NCBI GenBank assembly: GCA_011524675.1
Contig: WTJX01000166.1
Coordinates: forward strand, 1 to 7,107
From: Cytophagales bacterium
GTDB lineage: Bacteria > Bacteroidota > Bacteroidia > Cytophagales > JAAEPT01
Length of the DNA stretch: 7,107 nt
Direction: 5' to 3'
Shown: in pieces, positions 1 to 5,394 of the stretch
Position numbering within the stretch: position 1 is the stretch's first letter
Layout: every line of letters starts with the position of its first letter
The notes under the pieces: generated by a model
What the model was told of the DNA's origin: nothing
The model's database searches: none
Seen by the model: the letters and a program-made list of their open reading frames with translations, nothing else
Program-made: the position numbers and the translations under genes

Positions 1-65
1 AAATTACATCAATAGTCATTAATCTAAGAATTCTTTATGTAATTTAAAAAACTGGTCTGTTTTTT
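1..65. other. AT-rich upstream region with weak inverted repeats
   Basis: The sequence shows AAATTACAT at 1-9 and its exact reverse complement at 37-45, with a 10-base palindrome (AAGAATTCTT, 26-35) between them. A second A/T stem follows: AAAAAAC at 46-52 pairs with GTTTTTT at 59-65 around a 6-base loop. These could be remnants of a terminator for a gene to the left of the window, or part of the marR promoter region. The stems have almost no G/C pairs, so neither role is well supported. No coding region is visible here. Confidence 0.25.
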
Positions 66-77
66 GATATAAATGAA

Positions 78-95
78 ATAGTATGCAAGCATAAC
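78..95. promoter_or_regulatory. Possible secondary, degenerate MarR operator
   Basis: ATAGTATG at 78-85 repeats eight of the nine bases of the left arm of the strong operator at 103-124. It is followed by a 4-base spacer and a decayed right arm beginning CATA (90-93). The centres of the two sites are about 26 bp apart, roughly two and a half helical turns. A second, weaker dimer site beside the main one is common for MarR-family autoregulators, but occupancy here is inference. Confidence 0.4.
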
Positions 96-102
96 TTTTT
101 TA

Positions 103-124
103 GATAGTATGCGTACATACTATC
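103..124. promoter_or_regulatory. Inverted-repeat operator, probable MarR binding site
   Basis: Two perfect 9-base arms, GATAGTATG (103-111) and CATACTATC (116-124), flank a 4-base centre (CGTA). The site ends 39 bases before the marR start codon. A 22-bp near-palindrome next to a MarR-type gene is the classic arrangement for an autoregulated dimeric winged-helix repressor. No copy of the arms was found in the marR-fadN gap or the other intergenic regions, which suggests that any control of the fad genes acts through this upstream promoter. The link to this particular regulator is inferred from position and symmetry. Confidence 0.72.
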
Positions 125-163
125 AGGAGGTTTTGCAAGCCCTTCTATTAAGCTCTACCATTT

Positions 164-604
164 ATGAAAAGAAACAACACCATATGCTTTAACATTCGCC
201 TCGCTTGGCATGAGATTGCGCGCATGTACCAAAGCCATGCAAACGAGCATGGTGTATCTGTTTCTTTGGCGTATGTGCTTTTAAGCCTCAAAAAAGATCA
301 ACTCATCAAATCTACTCAGATAGCTCCCATGCTAGGAATGGAGGCAAGCAGTCTTACACGCATCATCAAAACACTAGAGCTAAACAAATGGATCAAAAAA
401 TATCCAGGCAAAGAAGATAAAAGAGAAGTCTATATAGGGCTGACAGAGGAAGGCGTAGAAAGAAGAAGGCTAGCGAGCAAAGTAGTAAAAAAATTCAACG
501 CCCAAGTAAGAGAAAACATTTCACAGGAAGAAATAACACAGTTTATGAAAACACTCAAAAAAATAAATGAATTATCTAAAGGTAATCATCATGCTAAAGA
601 TTGA
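164..604 (+). CDS. MarR-family winged-helix transcriptional regulator
   Basis: This 146-residue protein has the usual MarR length and fold. An N-terminal helix contributes to the dimer interface. A helix-turn-helix follows at about residues 48-74, with recognition helix around ASSLTRIIKTLE (61-72). The wing at 79-94 contains the family's DxR...LT pattern (D85, R87, L93, T94). The C-terminal helices (96-138) complete the dimer interface. It probably represses transcription from a promoter overlapping the inverted repeat at 103-124 and releases it on binding a small ligand. Because it leads a beta-oxidation operon, a fatty acid or acyl-CoA is the likely signal, but no ligand residue can be named. 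The ATG at 164 is the first start after an in-frame stop at 149-151. An AGGAGG at 125-130 lies 33 bases upstream, too far to be its ribosome site. fadN follows after 157 bases. Confidence 0.9.
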   Translation: MKRNNTICFNIRLAWHEIARMYQSHANEHGVSVSLAYVLLSLKKDQLIKSTQIAPMLGMEASSLTRIIKTLELNKWIKKYPGKEDKREVYIGLTEEGVERRRLASKVVKKFNAQVRENISQEEITQFMKTLKKINELSKGNHHAKD

Positions 605-681
605 AGGTTCAGCATAAGCCAAAGCAAATAGACCCTAGTTTAATTTTTTAGAAAAAGTTAGGCTACAAGTAAGTAATAGAC

Positions 682-744
682 GTAAAATGTAGAACCTATA
701 ATGTAACACGTAGAAACACGAACATTCGAATACATAATATAAAC
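682..744. repeat. Degenerate 7-bp tandem array without a gene
   Basis: The second half of the 157-base marR-fadN gap can be read as consecutive 7-base units close to GTAnAAC. Examples are GTAAAAT at 682, GTAGAAC at 689, GTAACAC at 703 and GTAGAAA at 710; the pattern decays from about 724 onward. It resembles the short-unit arrays flanking the two four-helix-bundle genes downstream, but no such gene and no inverted partner array are present. The first half of the gap (605-681) shows only an A/T-rich tract and no operator copy. The array may be a remnant or a solo element. A/T-rich low-complexity sequence is the alternative. Confidence 0.4.
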
Positions 745-761
745 ACACTAATTAAACACAT

Positions 762-3176
762 ATGACACAAAAAAATAGAAAGATTAAAAAAGTCGCCGTT
801 CTCGGTTCGGGGGTAATGGGGTCGCAGATAGCTTGTCATTTTGCCAATATCGGCTTAGAAGTGCTACTGCTAGACATTGCTCCGAAAGAACTCAACGACA
901 AAGAAGCCGCCAAAGGATTGAGCTTAGAAGACAAAGCAGTACGAAACCGCATTGTGAATGATGCCTTTACCGCCGCAAAAAAACTAAAGCCTGCACCACT
1001 CTACCGCGATAGCTTTGCCCAGCGTATTACTACAGGAAACTTCAGTGATGATATGCCCAAAATCAAAGAGGCAGATTGGATCATAGAAGTAGTCGTAGAA
1101 AATTTAGACATCAAAAAAATTGTATTTGAGCAAGTAGAAAAATACCGTACAGCGGGTACGCTTATCACCTCTAATACCTCTGGTATTCCTATCCAGCTCA
1201 TGAGTGAAGGCAGAAGTGAAGATTTTCAACAACACTTCTGTGGAACACACTTTTTTAACCCACCACGTTACCTCAAACTTTTAGAAATCATCCCAGGCCC
1301 AAAAACAGCCCCTGAAGTTGTGGACTTTTTAATGCACTACGGAGATTTGAATTTAGGAAAAACTACCGTAAAGTGTAAAGATACGCCTGCCTTCATTGCC
1401 AACCGCGTGGGTGTATTTTCTATTCTAAATATTTTAGGAACAGTCAAAGAGCTAGGCTTGACTGTTGCAGAAGTAGATAAGCTCACAGGGCCTATCATCG
1501 GAAGACCAAAGTCAGCTACTTTTAGAACCTTAGATGTAGTAGGGAACGACACCATCATCAAAGTAACCAACAACCTATACCAAGCCTTACCAAAGGACGA
1601 AGAGCGAGAAACCTTTGTGTTGCCAGAAGTATTGAAAACCATAGATGAGAACAAATGGTATGGGCAAAAGGTAGGACAAGGATTTTACAAAAAAGTAAAA
1701 AATGAAGGAGGGAAATCCGAAATACTGGCATTAAACCTAGAAAGCTTCGAGTACGAAGCACAGCCAAAAGTGTCTTTCCCTACCTTAGAAATGACCAAGC
1801 CAATAGACAAGGTACTAGATCGTTACAAAGTGTTGATTAGCGGAAAAGACAAGGCAGGAGAGTTTTACCGTAAAACCTTCATTGACTTGTTTAAGTATGT
1901 TAGCTACCGTATCCCAGAAATCTCAGATGACCTATACAAACTAGACGATGCACTCAAAGCAGGCTTTGGATGGGAATATGGTCCATTTGAAATGTGGGAT
2001 GCCATCGGTTTACAGAACATATTGGCATTGATGGAGAAAGAAGGCAAAACCCCTGCGGCATGGGTGCTAGAGATGGCAAAAGCAGGGCACACTTCTTTCT
2101 ACAGAGTAGAGAACGGTGTCAAAGAGTATTATGATAGCCAGACCAAAAGCTACAACGCTATTCCAGGATTAGATCAATTCATCTTATTGGACAACCTCAG
2201 AAAAGATAACGTTATCTGGACTAATGGCGATGCGTCACTATTTGACATCGGCGATGGTGTGTTGAACTTAGAGTTCCACTCCAAAATGAATACCATGGGC
2301 AGTGGCGTGATGCAAGGCATCAACAAAGCGGTAGAGATAGCCGAAGAGAAATACGAAGGATTAGTCATCGCCAATGAGGCTACACAAGCATTTTCCGCAG
2401 GGGCAAACCTAGCCATGCTACTCATGCACGCCGTAGATCAAGAGTACGACGAAATAGATATGATGATCCGTATCTTCCAATCTACCGTCATGAAGATGCG
2501 CTACTCCTCTATACCTGTAGTAGTAGCTCCACACAATATGACCTTTGGAGGTGCTTGTGAGCTTACCATGCACGCAGACAAAGTACAAGCCTCAGCAGAA
2601 CTATATACAGGTTTAGTAGAAGTGGGAGTAGGCTTGATTCCAGCAGGTGCAGGGACGAAAGAAATGACACTCCGTGCTTCCGATGCTATAGAGCAGGGGG
2701 ATCTGGCACTCAACAATTATCAAAACCGTTTCTTGAGCATAGCCATGGCAAAAGTATCTACTTCTGCCTATGATGCGATGGACAACGGCATCTTGCAACA
2801 TAGCGATGGCGTATCGCTCAACAAAGCAAGGCAAATAGCAGATGCCAAGTCTTCCGTACTGGATATGGTAGCCAAAGGCTATACACAAAAGAAGCAGCGT
2901 ACAGACATTAAAGTATATGGCAAGCAGATATTGGGTGTATTCCAAGCAGGAGCAAACTCATATTTAGAGGCAGGCTATATCTCAGAATATGACCATCACA
3001 TTTCAATGAAGATAGGCTACGTCATGGCAGGTGGTGACTTATCGTCCCCTACAAGAGTATCAGAAAAATATCTCATCGATCTAGAGCGAGAAGCCTTTTT
3101 GTCTCTGACAGGAGAAAGAAAAACACAGGAAAGAATTGAGCATATGCTCAAGAGAGGAAAACCTTTGAGAAACTAG
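762..3176 (+). CDS. fadN: 3-hydroxyacyl-CoA dehydrogenase / enoyl-CoA hydratase (FadN type)
   Basis: This 804-residue bifunctional beta-oxidation enzyme hydrates trans-2-enoyl-CoA and oxidises the resulting 3-hydroxyacyl-CoA with NAD. The N-terminal Rossmann domain (about 8-205) has the nucleotide loop GSGVMG (G15, G17, G20), SNTS at 137-140, and the catalytic H163 in THFFNP with E175 in LLEII. The dehydrogenase C-terminal domain follows (about 207-310), with a second degenerate copy near 370-460. The hydratase/crotonase domain (about 485-700) keeps both acid residues, E600 in FGGACEL and E620 in LVEVG, and an oxyanion-hole segment FSAGANL (544-550). The order dehydrogenase then hydratase is that of Bacillus FadN and the reverse of E. 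coli FadB/FadJ; length agrees with FadN (about 790). The ATG at 762 follows an A-rich leader. The thiolase partner is separated from it by a four-helix-bundle cassette. Confidence 0.93.
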   Translation: MTQKNRKIKKVAVLGSGVMGSQIACHFANIGLEVLLLDIAPKELNDKEAAKGLSLEDKAVRNRIVNDAFTAAKKLKPAPLYRDSFAQRITTGNFSDDMPKIKEADWIIEVVVENLDIKKIVFEQVEKYRTAGTLITSNTSGIPIQLMSEGRSEDFQQHFCGTHFFNPPRYLKLLEIIPGPKTAPEVVDFLMHYGDLNLGKTTVKCKDTPAFIANRVGVFSILNILGTVKELGLTVAEVDKLTGPIIGRPKSATFRTLDVVGNDTIIKVTNNLYQALPKDEERETFVLPEVLKTIDENKWYGQKVGQGFYKKVKNEGGKSEILALNLESFEYEAQPKVSFPTLEMTKPIDKVLDRYKVLISGKDKAGEFYRKTFIDLFKYVSYRIPEISDDLYKLDDALKAGFGWEYGPFEMWDAIGLQNILALMEKEGKTPAAWVLEMAKAGHTSFYRVENGVKEYYDSQTKSYNAIPGLDQFILLDNLRKDNVIWTNGDASLFDIGDGVLNLEFHSKMNTMGSGVMQGINKAVEIAEEKYEGLVIANEATQAFSAGANLAMLLMHAVDQEYDEIDMMIRIFQSTVMKMRYSSIPVVVAPHNMTFGGACELTMHADKVQASAELYTGLVEVGVGLIPAGAGTKEMTLRASDAIEQGDLALNNYQNRFLSIAMAKVSTSAYDAMDNGILQHSDGVSLNKARQIADAKSSVLDMVAKGYTQKKQRTDIKVYGKQILGVFQAGANSYLEAGYISEYDHHISMKIGYVMAGGDLSSPTRVSEKYLIDLEREAFLSLTGERKTQERIEHMLKRGKPLRN

Positions 3177-3180
3177 TGTT

Positions 3181-3220
3181 TGAGATTATGAGATTCTAAG
3201 ACTATGAGACTTTAAGACGT
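3181..3220 (+). repeat. 8-bp degenerate tandem array, left arm of cassette 1
   Basis: Five head-to-tail 8-base units begin four bases after the fadN stop codon, with consensus T(G/A)AGA(C/T)T(n). Examples are TGAGATTA at 3181, TAAGACTA at 3197 and TGAGACTT at 3205. The AGA core at unit positions 3-5 is invariant across the five copies. Beyond 3220 the units become irregular and partly reverse orientation before the four-helix-bundle start at 3247. Confidence 0.75.
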
Positions 3221-3235
3221 TTGATCTTCATAGTC
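3200..3235 (+). other. Stem-loop at the left side of cassette 1
   Basis: GACTATGA at 3200-3207 and TCATAGTC at 3228-3235 are perfect 8-base complements with a 20-base loop. The stem arises because array units switch orientation at about 3221. No U-tract follows, so it is not a typical intrinsic terminator. It could slow decay of the upstream fadN message or act as a processing site; neither role is shown by the sequence. Confidence 0.35.
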
Positions 3236-3246
3236 CTTGAATCAAA

Positions 3247-3630
3247 ATGACAGAGCGATATAAATGGTATAAAAACGTGCACCAATTCAAAGAATTAAAA
3301 ATTTGGCAAAAAGGGATGGTACTGGTAGAAGACATCTACAAGATGACAAAACTATTACCAGAAACTGAAAAGTATGGGTTGATTGCTCAGATAAATCGTT
3401 CGGTAGTTTCTATTCCATCAAATATTGCTGAAGGCTCGGCAAGAGGTTCTAAAAAAGAGTTTCAGCACTTTCTTAGAATAGCCTTGGGTTCTTTGTTTGA
3501 GCTAGAAACTCAAGTTATTTTAACAATAAACTTAGGGTTTACACAAAAAATCGAAACAGAAAAAATATTAATTGAAATAGATGAGATAAAGAAAATGATA
3601 AAAAGTTTTCATTATAAACTTAATCATTAA
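3247..3630 (+). CDS. Four-helix-bundle protein (S23/IVS-protein, Avd-like family)
   Basis: This 127-residue protein belongs to the family first known from open reading frames in 23S rRNA intervening sequences and related in fold to Avd, the accessory protein of diversity-generating retroelements. Recognisable landmarks are FKELKIW (14-20), the central IPSNIAEGSARGS (56-68), KEFxxFLxIAxGSxxELETQ (70-89) and a final amphipathic helix (about 103-124). There is no signal peptide or membrane segment. Family proteins form small oligomers and have been linked to nucleic-acid binding; the role outside rRNA and retroelements is unknown. The ATG at 3247 gives about 13 residues before the usual start of the domain; GTG at 3277 is an alternative. 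Hand-counted G+C is about 31 percent, well below the flanking enzyme genes. It is aligned without gaps to the second copy at 4975 with about 46 of 117 residues identical. Confidence 0.9.
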   Translation: MTERYKWYKNVHQFKELKIWQKGMVLVEDIYKMTKLLPETEKYGLIAQINRSVVSIPSNIAEGSARGSKKEFQHFLRIALGSLFELETQVILTINLGFTQKIETEKILIEIDEIKKMIKSFHYKLNH

Positions 3631-3703
3631 AAATCTTAGACTACTAAGTGTCTCATGATCTTATAGTCTTAAAGTCTTATCGTCTAATAATCTAAAAATC
3701 TTA
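3631..3703 (-). repeat. 8-bp degenerate tandem array, right arm of cassette 1
   Basis: About nine units, eight of 8 bases and one of 9, run from the base after the four-helix-bundle stop codon to three bases before the fadA start. The + strand consensus is nnnTCTTA, for example TGATCTTA at 3656, TAGTCTTA at 3664, AAGTCTTA at 3672 and AAATCTTA at 3696. Units from 3648 onward keep the TCT core at unit positions 4-6. The reverse complement (TAAGAnnn) matches the left-arm unit, so the two arrays face each other. The array forms the entire leader of fadA, and its last units must therefore serve as, or at least tolerate, the thiolase initiation region. Confidence 0.82.
3686..3699 (+). repeat. 14-bp direct repeat, copy 1 (before fadA)
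   Basis: AATAATCTAAAAAT at 3686-3699, eight bases before the fadA ATG, is repeated exactly at 4963-4976, where it overlaps the start codon of the second four-helix-bundle gene. It may be a shared leader or a trace of cassette insertion. Its low complexity makes coincidence possible. Confidence 0.4.
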
Positions 3704-3706
3704 ATT

Positions 3707-4885
3707 ATGAAAGAAGTATTCATCGTAGCTGCCAAAAGAACAGCCATCGGAAAAGCACCCAGAGGGGCATTTAAATTTACAAGACCAGATACGCTAGCAG
3801 CGGAGGTTATCAAAAATATCATGGACGAAAATCCGCAGTTGGACAAAGATCTTATTGACGACGTAATCGTAGGGAATGCTACTCCTGAAGCAGAGCAAGG
3901 GCTCAACATCGGGCGTATGATCTCTTTGATGGGACTCGATACAGACAAAGTACCCGGCATGACAGTCAACCGCTATTGTGCCTCAGGCTTAGAAACCATT
4001 GCCATTGCCAATGCCAAAATACAATCGGGCATGGCAGACATCATCATAGCAGGAGGAGTTGAGTGTATGAGTCCCATTCCTTTTGGAGGATGGAAGATCG
4101 CACCCAACTACGAACTCGCCAAAGCACATGGCGATTACTATTGGGGCATGGGCTTGACAGCAGAAGCCGTAGCCAAAGAGTATAATGTCAGCCGTGAAGA
4201 GCAAGATGTCTTCGGTCATGAGTCCAACCTCAAGGCGGTAGAAGCCATCAAAGCAGGGAAGTTCAAAGACGAGATCGTGCCAATCCATGTAGAAGAAGTC
4301 TATTTGGATGAAAATGAAAAACGTCAGACACGCTCATATACCGTAGATACAGACGAAGGGCCAAGGGCAGGAACATCACCAGAAAAGATGGCAAAGTTAC
4401 GTCCTGTATTCGCTGCAAATGGAACAGTAACAGCAGGGAATGCTTCTCAAACGTCAGACGGAGCAGCATTTTTGCTATTGGTGTCAGGCGAAAAGCTAAA
4501 GGAGCTTAACCTTACACCTATTGCTAGGATGGTATCCTATGCCGCAGCAGGAGTGCCGCCCCGCATCATGGGCATAGGGCCTGTAGCCGCAGTGCCAAAG
4601 GCATTGAAGCTTGCAGGATTACAAAACCAAGATATCGACCTCATAGAGCTAAATGAAGCCTTCGCTTCGCAGTCGTTAGCCGTCATCAAAGAGTTAGCTC
4701 TTGATCCAGCAAAAGTAAATGTCAACGGAGGGGCAATAGCCTTAGGGCATCCGCTAGGCTGTACAGGAGCAAAACTATCGGTACAGATATTCAATGAACT
4801 AAAAAAGAGAAAGCAGAAATATGGGCTAGTAACTATGTGCGTAGGAACAGGACAAGGGGCAGCAGGGGTGTTTGAGTTGCTTTAA
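3707..4885 (+). CDS. fadA: Acetyl-CoA acyltransferase (3-ketoacyl-CoA thiolase), FadA type
   Basis: This 392-residue thiolase has the typical family length. It cleaves 3-ketoacyl-CoA with CoA to acetyl-CoA and a shortened acyl-CoA, the last step of each beta-oxidation round, in the cytoplasm as a dimer or tetramer. The nucleophilic C91 lies in NRYCASGLE. NEAF is at 316-319, the GHP histidine is H348, and the second catalytic cysteine C378 lies in CVGTGQG near the C terminus. No catalytic residue is missing. The degradative role, rather than biosynthetic acetoacetyl-CoA formation, is inferred from its place between the FadN-type enzyme and an acyl-CoA dehydrogenase. The ATG at 3707 is preceded by ATT and directly before that by an 8-base repeat array. 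G+C in sampled blocks is about 45-55 percent, in contrast to the AT-rich genes on both sides. Confidence 0.95.
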   Translation: MKEVFIVAAKRTAIGKAPRGAFKFTRPDTLAAEVIKNIMDENPQLDKDLIDDVIVGNATPEAEQGLNIGRMISLMGLDTDKVPGMTVNRYCASGLETIAIANAKIQSGMADIIIAGGVECMSPIPFGGWKIAPNYELAKAHGDYYWGMGLTAEAVAKEYNVSREEQDVFGHESNLKAVEAIKAGKFKDEIVPIHVEEVYLDENEKRQTRSYTVDTDEGPRAGTSPEKMAKLRPVFAANGTVTAGNASQTSDGAAFLLLVSGEKLKELNLTPIARMVSYAAAGVPPRIMGIGPVAAVPKALKLAGLQNQDIDLIELNEAFASQSLAVIKELALDPAKVNVNGGAIALGHPLGCTGAKLSVQIFNELKKRKQKYGLVTMCVGTGQGAAGVFELL

Positions 4886-4892
4886 GGGGCTG

Positions 4893-4955
4893 TGAGCTAT
4901 AGGGTATAAGGTACTTGAACTGCGCCTTGCGTCTTGCGCTTTGCGATATGAGGTT
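4893..4955 (+). repeat. 7-bp degenerate tandem array, left arm of cassette 2
   Basis: Nine successive 7-base frames are visible after the fadA stop. The clearest are TGCGCCT at 4921, TGCGTCT at 4928, TGCGCTT at 4935 and TGCGATA at 4942, followed by the diverged TGAGGTT at 4949. Earlier frames such as TAGGGTA at 4900 and TAAGGTA at 4907 keep the leading T and central G. The G/C-rich TGCG core stands out from the AT-rich surroundings. Confidence 0.78.
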
Positions 4956-4962
4956 TTAAATA

Positions 4963-4976
4963 AATAATCTAAAAAT
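4963..4976 (+). repeat. 14-bp direct repeat, copy 2 (at the second four-helix-bundle start)
   Basis: This is an exact copy of the 14-base word before fadA at 3686-3699. Here it runs into the ATG at 4975. It is the only leader-like sequence between the 7-base array and the gene. Confidence 0.4.
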
Positions 4977-5331
4977 GAAAAAATTAGAAGATATAAAGGT
5001 GTGGAGCTTGTCTTTAGCATTGGGTTTAGAGATATATAACGTATCTAAAACATTTCCTAAAAGTGAAGTTTTTGGATTATCATCTCAAATTAGAAGGTGT
5101 GCCATATCCATTTCATCAAATATTGCTGAAGGTGCAGGAAGAAATTCAAATAAAGATTTTAGTAGATTTTTAAGTATTGCCAGTGGCTCAGCGTATGAAC
5201 TTCAAACACAACTCATTTATTGTCGAGAACTAAATTATATTAACAAAGATAAATCTAATGAATTATTAGACACCACTGATAAAATTCAAAAGATGATTTA
5301 TCGCTTTATTGAAGCGTTAAAAAATAACTAA
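4975..5331 (+). CDS. Four-helix-bundle protein (S23/IVS-protein, Avd-like family), second copy
   Basis: This 118-residue protein belongs to the same family as the product at 3247 and is close to the usual family length. The domain starts almost at once, with LEDIKVW at 4-10. The central SISSNIAEGAGRNS (45-58) is followed by KDFxRFLxIAxGSxxELQTQ (60-79), and the last helix spans about 92-116. Identity with the first copy is about 39 percent, highest from residue 38 to 80. That is too diverged for a recent local duplication, so separate arrival is more likely. It has no signal peptide or membrane segment and no recognisable catalytic motif. Hand-counted G+C is about 29 percent, the lowest of the window's genes examined. 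It lies 89 bases after fadA and 63 before the acyl-CoA dehydrogenase, in the same direction, so it is probably co-transcribed. Its biological role is unknown. Confidence 0.9.
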   Translation: MKKLEDIKVWSLSLALGLEIYNVSKTFPKSEVFGLSSQIRRCAISISSNIAEGAGRNSNKDFSRFLSIASGSAYELQTQLIYCRELNYINKDKSNELLDTTDKIQKMIYRFIEALKNN

Positions 5332-5332
5332 T

Positions 5333-5374
5333 TAGCGCAATTCGCATATCGCATTGCGCATATCGTTTATCATC
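5333..5374 (-). repeat. 7-bp degenerate tandem array, right arm of cassette 2
   Basis: Six 7-base units begin just after the four-helix-bundle stop: TAGCGCA at 5333, ATTCGCA at 5340, TATCGCA at 5347 and TTGCGCA at 5354, then the weaker TATCGTT at 5361 and TATCATC at 5368. The first four share CGCA or GCGCA ends, the reverse complement of the left-arm TGCG core. A 20-base AT-rich leader separates the array from the acyl-CoA dehydrogenase start. Confidence 0.8.
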
Positions 5375-5394
5375 ACAATTTAAAACCAAAAACC

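Larger units (their letters stand above)
3177..3706 (+). mobile_element. Putative cassette 1: four-helix-bundle gene between inverted 8-bp arrays
   Basis: The whole junction between the fadN stop and the fadA start consists of a small gene plus repeat arrays on either side. The 8-base units read with core AGA upstream and TCT downstream, so the arrays are inverted relative to each other. A 12-base word, AGACTTTAAGAC, at 3207-3218 recurs exactly in reverse complement at 3666-3677. In one register, 25 of 32 bases of 3189-3220 are Watson-Crick complementary to 3664-3695. Bacterial fadN-fadA junctions do not normally contain such a gene, so insertion is the simplest reading. No transposase and no clear target duplication are visible, so mobility is inference. 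Confidence 0.45.
4886..5374 (+). mobile_element. Putative cassette 2: four-helix-bundle gene between inverted 7-bp arrays
   Basis: This cassette has the same plan as the one before fadA, but with a different repeat word and a 7-base period. Upstream units begin TGCG; downstream units end CGCA. In one register, 16 of 21 bases of 4935-4955 are complementary to 5340-5360, including an uninterrupted 9-base match (TGCGATATG at 4942-4950 against CATATCGCA at 5345-5353). A 10-base word GGTTTTAAAT (4952-4961) also recurs inverted at 5378-5387. No transposase or obvious target duplication is visible, and the outer limits are uncertain. Confidence 0.45.

Noticed and set aside
92..99. TAACTTTT as a Bacteroidota -7 promoter element (TAnnTTTG)
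   Set aside because: It differs in the last base, and the nearest TTTG (63-66) is 25 bases upstream, longer than the usual spacing. A promoter must lie near here but cannot be placed.
125..130. AGGAGG as the ribosome binding site of marR
   Set aside because: It is 33 bases from the ATG at 164, and an in-frame stop at 149-151 rules out an earlier marR start. A TTG-led leader frame (133-192) is possible but has no further support.
3200..3235. Intrinsic terminator after fadN
   Set aside because: The stem has only 8 pairs and a 20-base loop, with no U-tract after it, and the downstream genes appear to belong to the same operon.
3247..3630. Intervening sequence inside a 23S rRNA gene
   Set aside because: The protein family fits, but both small genes lie between protein-coding fad genes, with no rRNA sequence on either side.
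3631..3703. CRISPR array
   Set aside because: Units of 7-8 bases without spacers are simple degenerate tandem repeats, not 25-40-base repeats separated by unique spacers, and no cas gene is present.
3247..5331. Diversity-generating retroelement
   Set aside because: The four-helix-bundle proteins resemble Avd, but there is no reverse transcriptase, template repeat or variable repeat in the window.
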